The position numbers and the translations under genes are program-made. Shown here piece by piece: positions 23,622 through 36,421 of a stretch of 64,000 nucleotides of DNA. Source of the DNA: Himantopus leucocephalus (taxonomy: Eukaryota > Chordata > Aves > Charadriiformes > Recurvirostridae). Below the pieces are notes generated by a model. It made no database searches and was not told the origin of the DNA. It worked only from the letters and a program-made list of their open reading frames with translations. Numbering within the stretch: the stretch's first letter is position 1; each line of letters opens with the position of its first letter. The stretch is from positions 39,607,089 to 39,671,088 of the forward strand of contig RSEF01000003.1 of the NCBI GenBank assembly GCA_003993805.1, in the 5' to 3' direction.

Positions 23622-26600
23622 CCTTGAATTTCTCAGAGGCCTGATCTTGAGAGGAACGTAGGCTGCGATTACGTGGGTGTACCTTCAAAGGGCAGCACTG
23701 GCATAAGCGGTTCCTGCGTCTTGTTGCGCCCAGCCACAAGCCACTCGTTCCCACACTTGCTCTGGGCCTGCAGTTGGGCCGGAAAAATTGTTTACAGCCA
23801 TGTGATGAGCTGGACTAGTGAACTGTTCTTCACTTAAAATAATAATTTTATTTTTAACCTGGATCCATTTTCTGATCCTGTTCATCCCTTGGACCCAGAA
23901 AAAGCTATTTGGGCACAGCTGAGGAGGGGGTGGAGGGAAGGAGAAGGGTTGCTGAAAATAAGATCTGTTCAATGCCACTATTGCTGGGGGTATTCTTGTT
24001 GTTTTAACCACGCCAGTTGTAATTCTGCGATACTTTGTTTTCAGACAGAGTACTGGGTTTTGTAATGCTCATTTTTCACTATTTCTTTTTCTTCCTGCTC
24101 TCTCCTGTACCCACACTCAGCTCTTGGCTTCCTCAGCTATGCGGATAGAGCAGTTTCTGGGGCTGTGCTGGCTCACAGAACCTATTTTAATCCACTGAAT
24201 GAGTGAAAAACAAAGCGAAAAAACACTGGTGAGTGTAGAGGATATTTTTTTTCTCCCTGGTTGTGCAGGACAGAGCCCGACAACATGTTACAGTCTGCTG
24301 GGGAGGGAAGGGAACCAGGCGAGAAGCTGGCTCAGTGCCTGGAGAGAGGGCTGGGAAGTCAGCCGGCAGCGACGGAGACCTCTCTTCTCACAGCCGCGAC
24401 TCCACAGGGAGATCCTTGACTGCAGCCCGTCTGCTCAGGGAAGCTCTCTCTTAGCAGCCTTTCCTCCAGGCTCCAGCCAGGCACAGACACATGAGCCGGC
24501 TGGGGAGCGTGCCAGTGGAAATGAGTGGTTTCTGCGTGTTTTCCCCAAACCACCCACGCCGCAGCCCTGAGGACATGAGCCCATCCATTGCAATCCCAGT
24601 GACTGCTGCAGGCACTCCTGTCTCTCCAGAGACAGACCAAGAGGGGCCCATGGAGCTACAGTCAGAGATTCCTTTCCTGTGCACTGATTTCCTCAAAATT
24701 ATCTTTGTATCAGTGACCTCAGATGGTGTAAAATAAAGCAGTAAGCATTACAGTAATTTTTCATGAAAATATCTCCATCAGAAACAGCCTCATTTTACTA
24801 CAGGCAGCATTAACTTTGGGGGCCGATGTTTTGAGAGGCTGCGTGTGCACATAGTTTATGGCTGATTGTACACTGGGAGTGAGTGGGTATTTCATTCTGA
24901 GAGAAGATGTGTTTGTCACACAGGTAGATTGAGTGCTAGGGTTTAAGGCAGACCAAGATGGTGTGAACAGAAGTTGCATTGTGAAGGCTTTATGGGGATT
25001 GCTTGGGCTTGTACTAGAACATAATTTCTTTCTATGATTTCATTTTTTGTGTGGCAGTTGTATATGGAGCTGCTAAAGAAAATGCAGCAAGGTTTTTATT
25101 GTATACTTTTTTTTTTTTTTCAAATTACTCTGGGCTTGGACTGACGAATAGCATATAACCCCAGAGTGCATCCCATTCAGTCCTGGTAGTTTTTAAAAAG
25201 AGGGGGGAGGGAGCAGAGGGCAATGTAAACAAAACAGCTGATTCAACGTTAAGGTATTACCATCAGAGATTTCCCTAAAAGTCCTCGAGTGTTCTGTCTT
25301 TAAAATAAGCCTGAATCATTAATCCTTCTGGGGCCAGGCAGACTTTAAATTGCATTTCAAATCCAATATTCCATAAAGAGCACAGAAATAGTGAATAGTC
25401 TAGTTTGTCTTTTAATCATTCAGAGACGCAGTGAAAATAACTTTGTTGTCAAGTTGCAGATTCCTCTGCTTTTGTACTTGTGCTCCTCTGAGTGCTGGCA
25501 GGTCACGCTAATGGTGCTCCTGGAACAAATCCAGACTCTTTGCAATCAGCTGAGAAAAAAGCATGAAAATTCCTGGGGAGATGATCCTCTGCCTGGGTCA
25601 CTTGTGTCTGCTCAATATGAGACAGCTGCTCCACCACTTGTGAGCAGGGTATGGAAAACTCTGGATTTTTGTCTTGGTGGAATAAAAATTATTTTTATTC
25701 ATGGGTGTATCTTGTGCTAAGGCTTGTAATTGAAAGCAAATAAGTAAAATGAAAGTGTCTGCTGCAAAATGTAGGGAAGGAGACATTCACTTTATATATC
25801 TATATGTGTATGCATCCATATCCTAGTGAGCAAATTGTAGTTTAAAAAATATGTTTGGGACCTAGGGGTAATAAAGGATCTTTTGTTGATCTTTCTGAGT
25901 CAGCATGTGCTGATTAACTGCATCTATACTAATCTGAAAACTCAGTTTAGCTGAAAGAGTACAGCAGGTCTATGGCACAGCGGCAACTGCCGTGCGTGCT
26001 GCCTCCCACTCGTGCGGCAGCTTCCCAGAGGGGCCGTGCAAGGTGCGGTGCTGGCTGCTACAGCACCAGCTGTGCTCAGTGTGCGTGCGCTTCTGACCTC
26101 CAGGGTTCGTGGTATGGACTAGTGAAGTCTTCTCTTGACTCTGACTTGAGGCCAGCCTCCAAAAGGTTTAGGTCAAAACACGTATCTTTGTGTGCCAAAT
26201 GACTATCAGCCATGGGGTGAAGCAAAGAGGCCATTCTCAGGCTCCTTCTTAAAGGTTTCATTACTTGGAGTATTTGCTTGGGAATACACAGAATTAGGAG
26301 AGGGGGAAAAAACAGTGCTGTGAGCAAAGCGTATGGACATGGTGATGAGGAGAGCGAAGGGATGGCAAGAATAGGGTAAGCAGAGGAGGGCAGCTGTTCC
26401 TACTGTGGCTAGGTTGGTGGTGACGTGGGGAACGGTGGCCGGAAGACGTGCAGTGGGTTGAATGTGGTGGAGAAGCATTTGTGTGGTTCAAAGTGCAAAT
26501 ATACAAGAGCTGTAAGCAGTGTTGCTTTCACTGGCCAAACTCATTGCCTATACTAGCGCTTCCTTGTATCCTGCTGTCCCTTCTCCTTTGCGATCCCTCT

Positions 26601-27580
26601 ACAATTTCCCCACTCCCCCATCCTACCAACAGCCCTGTGTAGCTCCCCATGCCCCAAGGTGCTCCCCCTTCCATCACCTGCTGTGCCTCTGCAGCCTGCG
26701 CTTGACAAGCTCTGTTTTTCCAAAATGGGGAAGGAGAGGCATTCAAAAGCTGCTGTTCAGCTCCTCTACCTTCACAACTTTCCCACTCCTAGCAGTGGGT
26801 AGCAGAGGCCAGTCTGGCTCCACAGCCCTTTCTCCCGGTGGTCTGCACGATGCACCGTCCCAACGTGTGCCACCAGATCATATATCTCTATTTCTCTCTA
26901 CCCTCTTTTCTGCTGCAGCAGTTTTCTACTGTCAGGGCTAACCAGGTCGGGGCTCTTGGTGCTTTTCTCATCCTTGCTCTGCCTGTTGTGAATCACCCAC
27001 CACTGTTGCTGCAGCTTCCGGATACCTCTGTCCGGCTCTCCTCTCAATCCTTAAGTCCTCCCTCTTTCCCATTTTTCTTTCTCTCTGGTTTTAAAAACAC
27101 TATAGTAAAAGTAAGAAAGTTGTGAAGACAGAAGGCCAATTTTAGCCGTGGTACAAACAAATGCAGCTTCTGTTCCTTGGGCGTTATGTTTGCTAACTCC
27201 AGAGCGAGTTTAGCCTGTAACTGGTGCTGTTGGAAACTGTTGGAGGCAGAATTTGCATGTTTTGCTTTCAAGGCAGCTGTGATAATAGCAGCCTAAACAG
27301 TTGCTCTTTCTGGGTCTTTAAAAAGATTATTTACCATATCCACCAGAGAGGTCATTTGGCTCAGTGATGTTGCCTCTGTACCAGGAAAACCTGGTAATAT
27401 CCTAGACTGCTCGCAGGCATTGTATCTAAAGCCTCCTGATGCACCTTCTATAGACGGTCGCGTAAACCTGGACCTGGAGGCCGAGTGGCAGCCCTGTGAG
27501 CCCCAGCCTCCTGCAGTCTCCCATGAAGAAAAGTCTCCCAGTTTGTGTGGCTGCCTGGTGACCTTGCTTGAGCAGCAGTG
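23622..27580 (+). other. PLD5: PLD5 intron, GC-richer stretch without recognised gene
   Basis: Locally higher GC than the rest of the intron, notably at 24240-24700, 25975-26112 (short, with about ten CpG) and 26390-27020 (pyrimidine-rich). A T run lies at 25107-25120. Several overlapping open frames of 60-140 codons occur on both strands, as expected in stop-poor GC-rich sequence. None shows a recognisable domain or plausible splice context. Confidence 0.65.
25107..25120. repeat. Poly-T run
   Basis: Fourteen consecutive T within the intron. Confidence 0.9.
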
Positions 27581-27642
27581 AAATCCACAGCTAGCATATG
27601 CCGCAACACANAAAATCCACAGCTAGCATATGCTGCAACACA
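27581..27642. repeat. 30-bp tandem duplication split by a single N
   Basis: Copies at 27581-27610 and 27613-27642 begin 'aaatccacagctagcatatg' and differ at one CpG/TpG site. N is at 27611. Confidence 0.88.
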
Positions 27643-30600
27643 GGTGTGCCAAGATGCTCTTCTCGATGACAGTTTTTCATGATAGAGCGTATCTGTGGTG
27701 AGCTCTTGATTAAAGTCTCCTGCTAACAGCTTAGTGTTTCGACTGAAATATGTAGAAAAGGTCCTAGCCTTAAGGTCCTGTTCTTGAAGTCAAGCTTGCC
27801 CTGTAACCTTCATGGTGTTGTTAGTGGAGTATCTGAGAGCAGGCAGCTAGACCAAATAGGACAGTGCAAGACTAGAAATGATAAATGGCACTTGCTTGTG
27901 CCATCCTTCTTCTTTGGGATTACTTTGGGAATTGGATTTCTTTTGGAAATGGGTAAAAAGTCAGTCTTTTTGCAGTACTACTAATGTCTTCTGTTTTCTT
28001 CCTCCATTATGAGATAAAGCAAGAGGCTAAGTGGCAGCCTGGCACCTCCCAAGGACTGTGTTCCCATCACAGGGAGAAGGTCCAGGCTCTCAAGGGCAGG
28101 GTCCCCTCTGTGCATCCCAGACTGCATCTCACCTCCCTTACGCAGAGTGCAAAACCTCCCCACCTAGAAGAAAAACAACTCAGAGAAATGTCTGTTACTT
28201 AAAGCATGCTTTGATCCTTACAGTGGTCTTTTTTGCCTGTGGAGAGAGGGCAATCTGGCCCAGCCTTTAGAATTTTATGCGACAGGCAAATGCACTTGAG
28301 TTTTACGTGACAGAGCTGGTTTTCTTTAAGATCTCACCCTGCAGTTTAATCTTCAGTGAAACAAAATTGTTAGATTTATGTTTTCAGAGTCTGGCATCTA
28401 TATTAGCAATTGAGCCTACAAATTGTGCCTTCTGGTTGAACTCAGTAGACCCACAGCTTTGCGTAATTGAGACTGCAGCATGATAAAGAGTTCTGTTACA
28501 GCTTCATGTATTGATCACACCAATTTAATTTCCTCATGGGACCTGGACCACGTTAGGGATGATGGATTGTGTTGAAGGCCTGATAAGCCTATTTTAACAA
28601 AACATCTCAAGGGCTTGTGGAACAGAGGCAATTATCAATACTGATACATGTTTCCTTTCATCAAAAGTTAAGCGCTCATTAATAGGCTGCACAGCAGCTG
28701 CTGTTTGCAACACATGACTTTTGTTTAATTAATGTGGAGATACTGTTTCCTCAAGCCTTATGAGTTGGCTGTTTCCAGAAGGAAAAGAAATTGGGTTCCA
28801 GGTTTTGATTTTAATGGAATGTGTGATAGCAGTAGCTCCTGCACTGCCAAATTCACTGCCTTGGTAATTGAAATCTAGATTATATTTTAGAACAGTAGTC
28901 CCGTCCCACTGCTTATGCCCATCGCCCACGCCCACAAATCCTGGTGTTTTACAACTTTTGAATTTTGTGTCAGGTTACTGATGATGTTTGCTATTTTTAA
29001 CATTAGTATCACTGGTTAAATAGTCTCCTCTTGTAACTTTGGCAATCAGCGTTTTTGTTCGGCATTGGATATTTCAAAAATGTTTTTAAACTGTGTTTAT
29101 TTTAGGTGCTCAGTTATGAAAAGGAAGTTCATTCTTGTTTCTGACTGTTTTACCTTTCCTATACAAAAATCTAACATTTCATTTATAACCTGTCTGATGT
29201 AGGTGTGTTGTGGGTATTAAATTCATACTGCTATTTAATGTTGCAAATTGGAGGTATGGAAAGAAAAGATGATCAAGGCAAACTGCTATGTTAAATTCAA
29301 TTTTAAACACAGTTTTCATATAAGCAGCTAGAAGTTTAGCACCTTACAGGATTGTTTTCCTCAGCTAGTAGGAGTAATTGCTTTTGTTTTGTTTATTCAT
29401 CAGAAAACCATTTAACACCTGCTATAGTGTTTTCTGATTTCTTTTTCATTTCACGCACATTATCTCATTAATTAGCATGGTTCTGTTCATTAATGCACGG
29501 ATTGAAAGTCTACAGCAACACTTTCCAAGAAAAAAATGGAAAATACTTTTGTTTCTAAGCATAGATGAATGTGGATAGGTGATACCTAGAAGAAATTGGA
29601 ATGGTAGCTGGGTTGCAGCAAACATAATTGTACAACAAACCAAATTCTGTAACTTGCTCAAAATCATCTGTTGCATGTTTGGTGCTTCATTAAAAGTGGC
29701 ACCTTACCTGATTTTTCTTCTTTTCTTGATGTCTGAACTTTTAGAGTCACTTGTTTAAGTGAGAATTACAGTTTTCATAGTAAAAAAGAAATATTTAGCA
29801 CTGGTAACTGTTGCTTAAAATTGCAAGTCAAGTGCTTCTTAAGAGGTCAAAAATAGGAAGTTAGATGAAAAGAAATGTATTTTAGTTCTCTAGGTACCCT
29901 GGAATTCTTTTGAAGTTGTGACTCATATTCAGCCGTTACTGGAATTCATGAAGATCCCATGGGAATCATGAAGATCCCATGAATGTTTAATGGGAGATGG
30001 CTGGTACCATTACTGCCCTGCAGGCTGCTCTTTACTGTCACTTCGCTTCCCCAGTTACTGTCATGACTAAAATGTGAAGATGAGTGAGTTACTTTAAATC
30101 ACCCTCAGCGATGATTAATTCAGATTAATCACCTAATCTCACAAACACTGGAGCACCGAAAGAACAATTATGATGTGAGAAATCCCCTAAACTCACCTAA
30201 TATTAAGTATATTCTGGATTTAGTCCTGCAGACATATAGATGGAGCCAATGCAGACTTTTCTACTGATGTGATAGAGCCAACGTGCTTTTACCTGACAAG
30301 TAGCTCTTTTGATTTCAGTGGCCTGTAATTCATATTAAAACTGTGCCGTTCAAAGTGATAGATTGAATGTCACAGATTAGCAGGATTAAGAGAGTTTCAG
30401 CATACTTTAGGCCTTTGCTTACGTCTTCACTCCTTAGTTCTCCACCCGTGTTCTCTTGTCAGGGTCTGTTCCATGTGAGAGCCCACCGCCGGCTCCCTGC
30501 TCAAACCATTGCCCAGCGCAAAGGAGCAGAATCTGCTTTTCAGGAAGGGTTTGTAACTGGGTTTGTATTTTAGAGGTCATTATTATAATATGTAGCAGGT

Positions 30601-30954
30601 TTGAGTTACAGAATAGACCTTTAAAAATAAACTGGGTTTAGAAATATACAGTGCTGGAAAAAAATAAAAGCAATTATTTGGTTCTAATATGGAAGAAAAT
30701 TAATTAAACAGTATAATGCATGGGATATTCCCTATACCTGCTTTTCAGGAACATATGTCAATTAAGGTCTTGCTTAAAAAGCAGGACAGTAACACTGTTT
30801 GTTATTGATTTTAAACGTTAATGGTATGTTTAAATACATCTCTCACTAGTTTTGGAAGCTGAGGCCCTGAAATGTGAAGTTGTTTCTTTTTTCAATAGTG
30901 TAAATTATGTTATTTTTAAACAATGCTAATTATTATTTTATCCTAAATCTTTAG
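27643..30954 (+). other. PLD5: PLD5 intron, last part before second exon
   Basis: AT-rich, no gene or transposon recognised. Contains a 15-bp direct repeat ('catgaagatcccatg' at 29947 and 29966). Ends in a T-rich tract and TTTAG acceptor at 30950-30954. Confidence 0.75.
29947..29980. repeat. Short direct repeat, 15 bp at 19-bp spacing
   Basis: The 15-mer 'catgaagatcccatg' occurs at 29947-29961 and 29966-29980. No N is present, unlike the other duplications, so this looks like a genuine local duplication. Confidence 0.8.
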
Positions 30955-31082
30955 GTGCTGAAGTGTTATATATGAACATGTCAGCGTATAACGAAGGCCG
31001 GCTTCAGTCATCTTTCTGGATTGTTGATAAACAGCATGTGTACATTGGAAGTGCCAGCCTAGACTGGAGATCATTGGGACAG
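30955..31082 (+). CDS. PLD5: PLD5 internal coding exon with degenerate HKD motif
   Basis: With the G carried over from 5436, the 128 nt give 43 codons in frame, beginning G-AEVLYMNMSAYNEGRLQSSF and ending IGSASLDWRSLGQ. This matches vertebrate PLD5 at roughly residues 204-246 (from memory). In active PLD3/PLD4 relatives this region carries the first HxKxxxxD motif. Here the His and Lys positions are Gln and Ser (LQSSFWIVD) and only the Asp remains, and the Asn of the following GSxN is Ser. This agrees with PLD5 being classed as inactive and is not a local mutation. The acceptor is TTTAG at 30950-30954 and the donor is CAG/GTATTT at 31083. The exon ends in phase 0. No disruption is seen. Confidence 0.96.
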
Positions 31083-34000
31083 GTATTTAATTGAAAAAGT
31101 CATCCTATGCCCTTTGAGGGTATAATGAGGAAAAAAAGTAATGTTTTGAGGCCAGCAAGCGGTGATGGATAGCTTTCTTTTTCCGATAGTTTGCTGGCAG
31201 AAGTGCCAGCATCAAAAATTGTGCTGCCACGGTTTTGATGACTCTTCTGTGTTGGCAAAGGTATATTACTATAAATTTTACTTCTTTTCATTGGAATAGC
31301 TATCCTCAAGTTATGCTTTGGGTTAAATTTAAAAAATGTGATTGCCTTTATTGATTTCTGCAATGATTTTGTTGTTTGAAGATTGTAAGTTCTGCTTTAC
31401 TTATTTAAAAAAAACCAAACCAACGTGTGGGCGAACCTGTTGAATAACAAACTGCTGTGGAGACTCTGTGGTAATGTTGTGAGCATGACTTAGTCCCTCT
31501 CATCTGCCATTTAAATAAGGACAAGCAAAATTTGCAAAGAATTCCAAATGAATAGTGGGTATTATCCTGAAATACCCACCACCACTGGGGAGGGAGAGAT
31601 TTATGCATACAGAAGGTCAAATAGCCCAATGTTTTTGAATGTTGTGCATATTAGAGAGAATTCCACATTTTGATTCTTCATAAACAAGCAAGTTGAAGGA
31701 TGTAAGCTGAGGCCTCTTTGCCAGCAACCACTGCTGAGCACTCTCTACAGTCTGTGACCATTTTGAAGAAGTAATTCATCAGTAATGCAGCTTATTTGCT
31801 TTCTTGTAGGTATCTGTAACTTTTTTCTTTCCGCGACAGTCTCAGGATTATTAACGGCTGTAATGTTCATTTTTGCTGCATACCACTGACTGTGTGAGGC
31901 AGCTGTTGGTCATCTTTAGGGAGTGGAACCTGTGCTTTTAGATCTCAGTAACTGGAATGCGCAACGGAGGGGAAAAAGAAGCAGTCCTAGGTAGTTATTA
32001 GTTGCAGTAAAAAAGCTTACTTTCTAAATATGAGCAGAATCTCAGAAACACGTGAATAATTTTGAACATAGGTTCTAATGATTTTGTAAAGAAGAAGGTG
32101 TGTGTTGGTTTTGTTGAAGTTTTTAAGGGTTTTTTTGAGCTAAGAGGCTGAAAGTCATAAAAACAAATGTTAGCAAAGAAAGAGTGAAGTATTTGTGCTG
32201 TTCCTATGTGTATTAATTTATTTGAAAGGTAACTTTTTGAGTGTTTACAAAGGAATCTGGAAAACTGGTAGAAAAGAAGGATATTGTTAGCAGATCAGAG
32301 AAAGTCTTGGCCAAGAGGGTGTTGTATTTTCAGTCAATGTAAGAACATTTAGTTTTGGCTTTTGGACAATTTAGAAATCAAATTTTTATACATTGTCTGT
32401 GCCTCACGAGCTAAACTGTTTGTATGTCATAAGCAAAATAGCTCTTCACAGAACTATTTAGCTTCTAAATAGTTTATGCCCTATTTTAGCTTTGAAGCCT
32501 GTTCTAATTGGAGTTTTGAGTACCGGTGAAAATAATAAACGTGAAGAAAAGAGGCACATCTACCACACAGATTGTTATATTATGGTATTTAATGATTGTG
32601 TTTATGACCTTCATCACAGGTGCTACAATTCCTTATAGGCTTGGTCTTCTCATACTGAAGTAAATCTTAACTCTTGTAGTACGCCTACGTCAAACTTTGA
32701 TGCCGGTTCTTTGTGGGCCAGTGTTTCAAATGTGATTCCTTACTCTTAATTTTGTCACTCTGCTTTCTGCATGCCCATGGAGATTTTTTTTCATCTTATT
32801 GTCATATAATAGTATATTTTTATATGTGGTGATAAGATGAAGCCCAGAAGAATATTTGTGCACAGCAAGAAGAAATCCTCCCGAGTAGCAGTTAAAAAGA
32901 ATCTGCTTTCAGTTAGTTAAGAAATGTACACTGGGGTTTCAGAAGAGCCTAAGGAAATTAGAAGCTTGGCTCCTGTTGACATCAGATATGAGTATCCAAT
33001 TCACTTACCCCATAGTTACGGGTTAATAAATCAGGGCAACTGTCAAAGAGATCTGATAGGCAGTCCTAAAATAATAATCTGTCTTGAACTTTTCTTTTCA
33101 CAGAAGAGGCAAAATAAGCACAGAGCTCTGTCATTTTATTCTGAGTGCTTTCCTCGAGGAAAATGCTTTGCACACATGTAGGACCTAATCTTAAAACTGA
33201 CTATGAGCTGAGCGCTCACTGGGGAAACACGCCTCCCATGGGTCCTCCTTATCAGAGTCCCAGCGTAGCTGCAAATGAGGGATCAGGTCCTTCTTCTCTT
33301 CCCTCAAAGCAGCCTAAATGAGGCAGGACTGAGTTTAACTGGGAAATAGCTGAGCAGATAGTGCCAGGCCTGTCCAGAGCCATGCCCTTGCCCTCAGGCT
33401 GCCTGCAGTAGCAGGGTCCGGCTTCTGCAGTTCTGCAGTGGGAGGCAGAGAACAGGCTGCAGATGCCACTGCACGTTTCCTGTTAGGTCCTGGTTTACCT
33501 GCAGGGAAAGGACTGTGAAAAGGCAGACTGGGCTGTTGATTAGCCACATACGGTCTCTTTAAAAGCTCATCCAACTTTTAGAGTAACAGAACTTGTGGTT
33601 ATTGAATTGGCAAACCACTTTCGCCAGTATTACTAGGTCTTGACAGCAAATCACAGAATAAAGTAGGTCTCTGCTGTTCTAGAAACATATGGTATTTTGG
33701 CCTATCAAGCACAGCAGTTGTGTTCTCACTCAAACAAAACATCCAGTATGAGTCAGTCACCTTGTAGCTAGCAATGTCTCGTTATTCAGCAGCACAGTTC
33801 CAGTGTAAATTATGTGACTGCATCCATCCAGTTTCGTATCTAATATCTAAAATGCAATGAAAAGCTTAAGGTTTAACTGTGCACCGTTGTCATATCTTTT
33901 CATGTGCCTTCCCCTGTATTTTCTACACGCATGTTTATTGCTTCCTCCATACTGAACCTTTGCAAACATTCGGGCCAGTACGCTGCATAATTCCTATAGG

Positions 34001-36204
34001 AGCACCTACCTGCTTGGCTGGCGTGGCGGTTGCACTAGAGCTGCAGCAGGTCTGTACAGTATTTCACCCTGGGCTATAGTCCCAGAGCCTTCCTATCTCT
34101 TGCCTGCTAGGGGCCTAAAGATGTAGAAACGCTTCTGTGACATAGCTGTACAGAGCACTTAACATATAGCAGCTCAGCATACTAGAGAATATTTATACAA
34201 GGTGATTGTGGTAGACATAACTGGATTTTATTGCTATTTTGGCCCTTTGTCAGGGAATTAAAAAAAAAAAGTCTTTTAGCATCAGTCTTCTCTTGGGAGC
34301 CTGAATCTCAAGCTGAAATAGTAATTTAACTTTTAACAGCTCCTAAGAAAACAACGTCAGGACTTAAATGTCCAAAGGTGTCAGCTTTGTTTTTACTATC
34401 TTTGTGGAGAATTATTCTCTACATTTATAAGCTGGACACTAGAAATCAGCCTCATATGAGACTTACTGAGTTTTGTTGCCGTTTTCTTGACTTGTCAGCA
34501 CTGACAAGAAGCAATACTAATATTTCCTTAAAAGTAGATTTTCTTATGCTGCATATATTAGGTAGGGAATAACTTTTGAAGTTGCATATATCCTTGTGCC
34601 TTCGCTGTCAAAGTTTTAATACTTGCTAGAGTCTCAGCTTTGAAATTATGGGCAAGGCTGACAGCTGACTCTATTACCAAGTTTGATCAGTACTTTTCAA
34701 GTAAAACTGTGTTTCGTGTGCGTTGCAAGTTTTCCAAAACTCTAATAATTTTGGCTGAAATCATCTATGCCAGCTATCTGCTTCGGTCTGGAATCAAACC
34801 CACAGGCAAATGAAAAGTACTCTCTAGACTCCCTGCAAAATATGGTTTTACAAAATTAGGTGGGTTTTTTTACATTCATAGTGAAACATTTTGATCTTTT
34901 CTTCAGACAGGTCTAGATTTTGTTTCAGGGATGCATCTTTTTCTGTTGTTATCAATATATGGCAAATATTGCCCAATTACATAACCTGTTGAAAATTCTG
35001 GGTTATGAACAGCCAGGGTTTTACCACTTTCTTAGACAGGTACCACTTTCTTATATATAGTAAGCTGTGTAAAATTTTATCAATGAAATAATCTTTCTGC
35101 CAATCTAGTTTCTTTATGGTAAATGTTTGTAAACTGATAAAATGTCACAAAAACTGTATGAACAAGTTTACCTGTTTGATGAAAGACTTCTGGAGAGTTG
35201 GTCTCTTGTTCTTTGTGGTGCCATTCTGATTTCAAAATATTGAAAATATTGATTGTGGGGGGAGGTACTAGAAGAGGAAAATGATGAGGGTAGAATTTTA
35301 AATCACATTTTGAACTTTTCATTTCATATAGAAAATCTATGTGATCAGCTATACAACTTCCATCTTCCACTTCACTGACATGTATTTGGTAATGGATGCA
35401 ATTGATAAAGTATTTTCCCAGAGTTCCCAGGGATTCACCTACTAAGTATTTAGTCTTGTAACCATCGAACAAGCCAAGCAATGTCTTTGGGCCATAGCTG
35501 TGCAACCTACTTAAGTATATATTGAAGATAACGTTATGTTGAAGTCTGTTTTTATTCAGCAAAATACGTGCATCTATGTTTAAATGTTTGCCTGAAAAAG
35601 GATTCACTCAAATATGCCTAAAACTAGGTACATATACTGATTAATTTTTGCCTGCGGTTTGAACTAATAACAATTGAGGTGGCCATGGTGCTGTATTCTA
35701 GCTTCTAGTTCCTTGGCCAGGTAGCTTATTAATGTACTTAAATAAAAGAAAATGGTTGTCTAAAAACTGTTATAATCCATAATATTAATGTGGAGCAAGA
35801 GCTAACAAAAAGTGTCATGTATTTCTTTTGTTCCATGACACCCTCCAATAGTTCCAGCAAAGATTGAAAATGCATTTAGCTCCTTAATTCTGTTAAAGAA
35901 TGTGAGGTTTGTAGTACAGACAGAACCTTTAATCAGCTCAAGAAACACTTCTGGAGCTCTTCATGCTAACAACATTTTTGGAAGTTTTATTCATGCATGA
36001 ATAACTGAATCCAGTGGGCAAACAACTGTAATGGATTAGTTAAACCAATTCAGAAAAATACATTTATGTGCAACAAATAATCAGCCCTTGGAAAATTCTA
36101 TTACAGAAAATTATTGAAACAAGTAAAATTAATCCGATTGTCTTCACTGGAAATAGAATCAAGCTAACATTAAATACTCTAGTAAGCAAAAAAAATAGCT
36201 GAAA
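31083..36204 (+). other. PLD5: PLD5 intron downstream of second exon
   Basis: Begins with the GTATTT donor. The next PLD5 exon (expected to start Met-Lys-Glu-Leu-Gly or similar) was searched for by eye and not found. A minus-strand frame of 175 codons at 35080-35607 is the longest unexplained one here but has no recognised domain. A perfect 18-bp inverted repeat lies at 34491-34508. Confidence 0.7.
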
Positions 36205-36421
36205 TCATGAAAGCCAATGTCACTCCAGTCTTCGAAATGGGCAAGAAGGATGACCTGGGAAACTACAGGCCGGTCAGCCTCNNNNNNNNNNNNNNNNNNN
36301 NNNNNNNNNNNNNNNNNNNNNNNNNNNNNNNNNNNNNNNNNNNNNNNNNNNNNNNNNNNNNNNNNNNNNNNNNNNNNNNNNAGAGGTCCCTTCCAACCCT
36401 GACCATTCTGTGATTCTGTGA
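36205..36421 (+). mobile_element. CR1 LINE interrupted by a 100-N assembly gap
   Basis: The left side (about 36205-36281) translates as the CR1 reverse-transcriptase segment NVTPVFEMGKKDDLGNYRPV, just before the catalytic core. The right side (36382-36421) is the CR1 3' terminus, ending 'cattctgtgattctgtga'. The two belong to the same element in the same orientation, so the gap hides the rest of a CR1 copy that may be kilobases long if not deleted. 100 is a conventional placeholder length, so the true missing length is unknown. Confidence 0.88.
36282..36381. other. Assembly gap, exactly 100 N
   Basis: A run of 100 N inside a CR1 element. Sequence and length are unknown. Confidence 0.99.

Noticed and set aside
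23274..23754. Frames of 100-144 codons on both strands with repeated Cys-containing segments
   Set aside because: The repetition comes from the N-centred 107-bp duplication, which is probably an assembly artefact.
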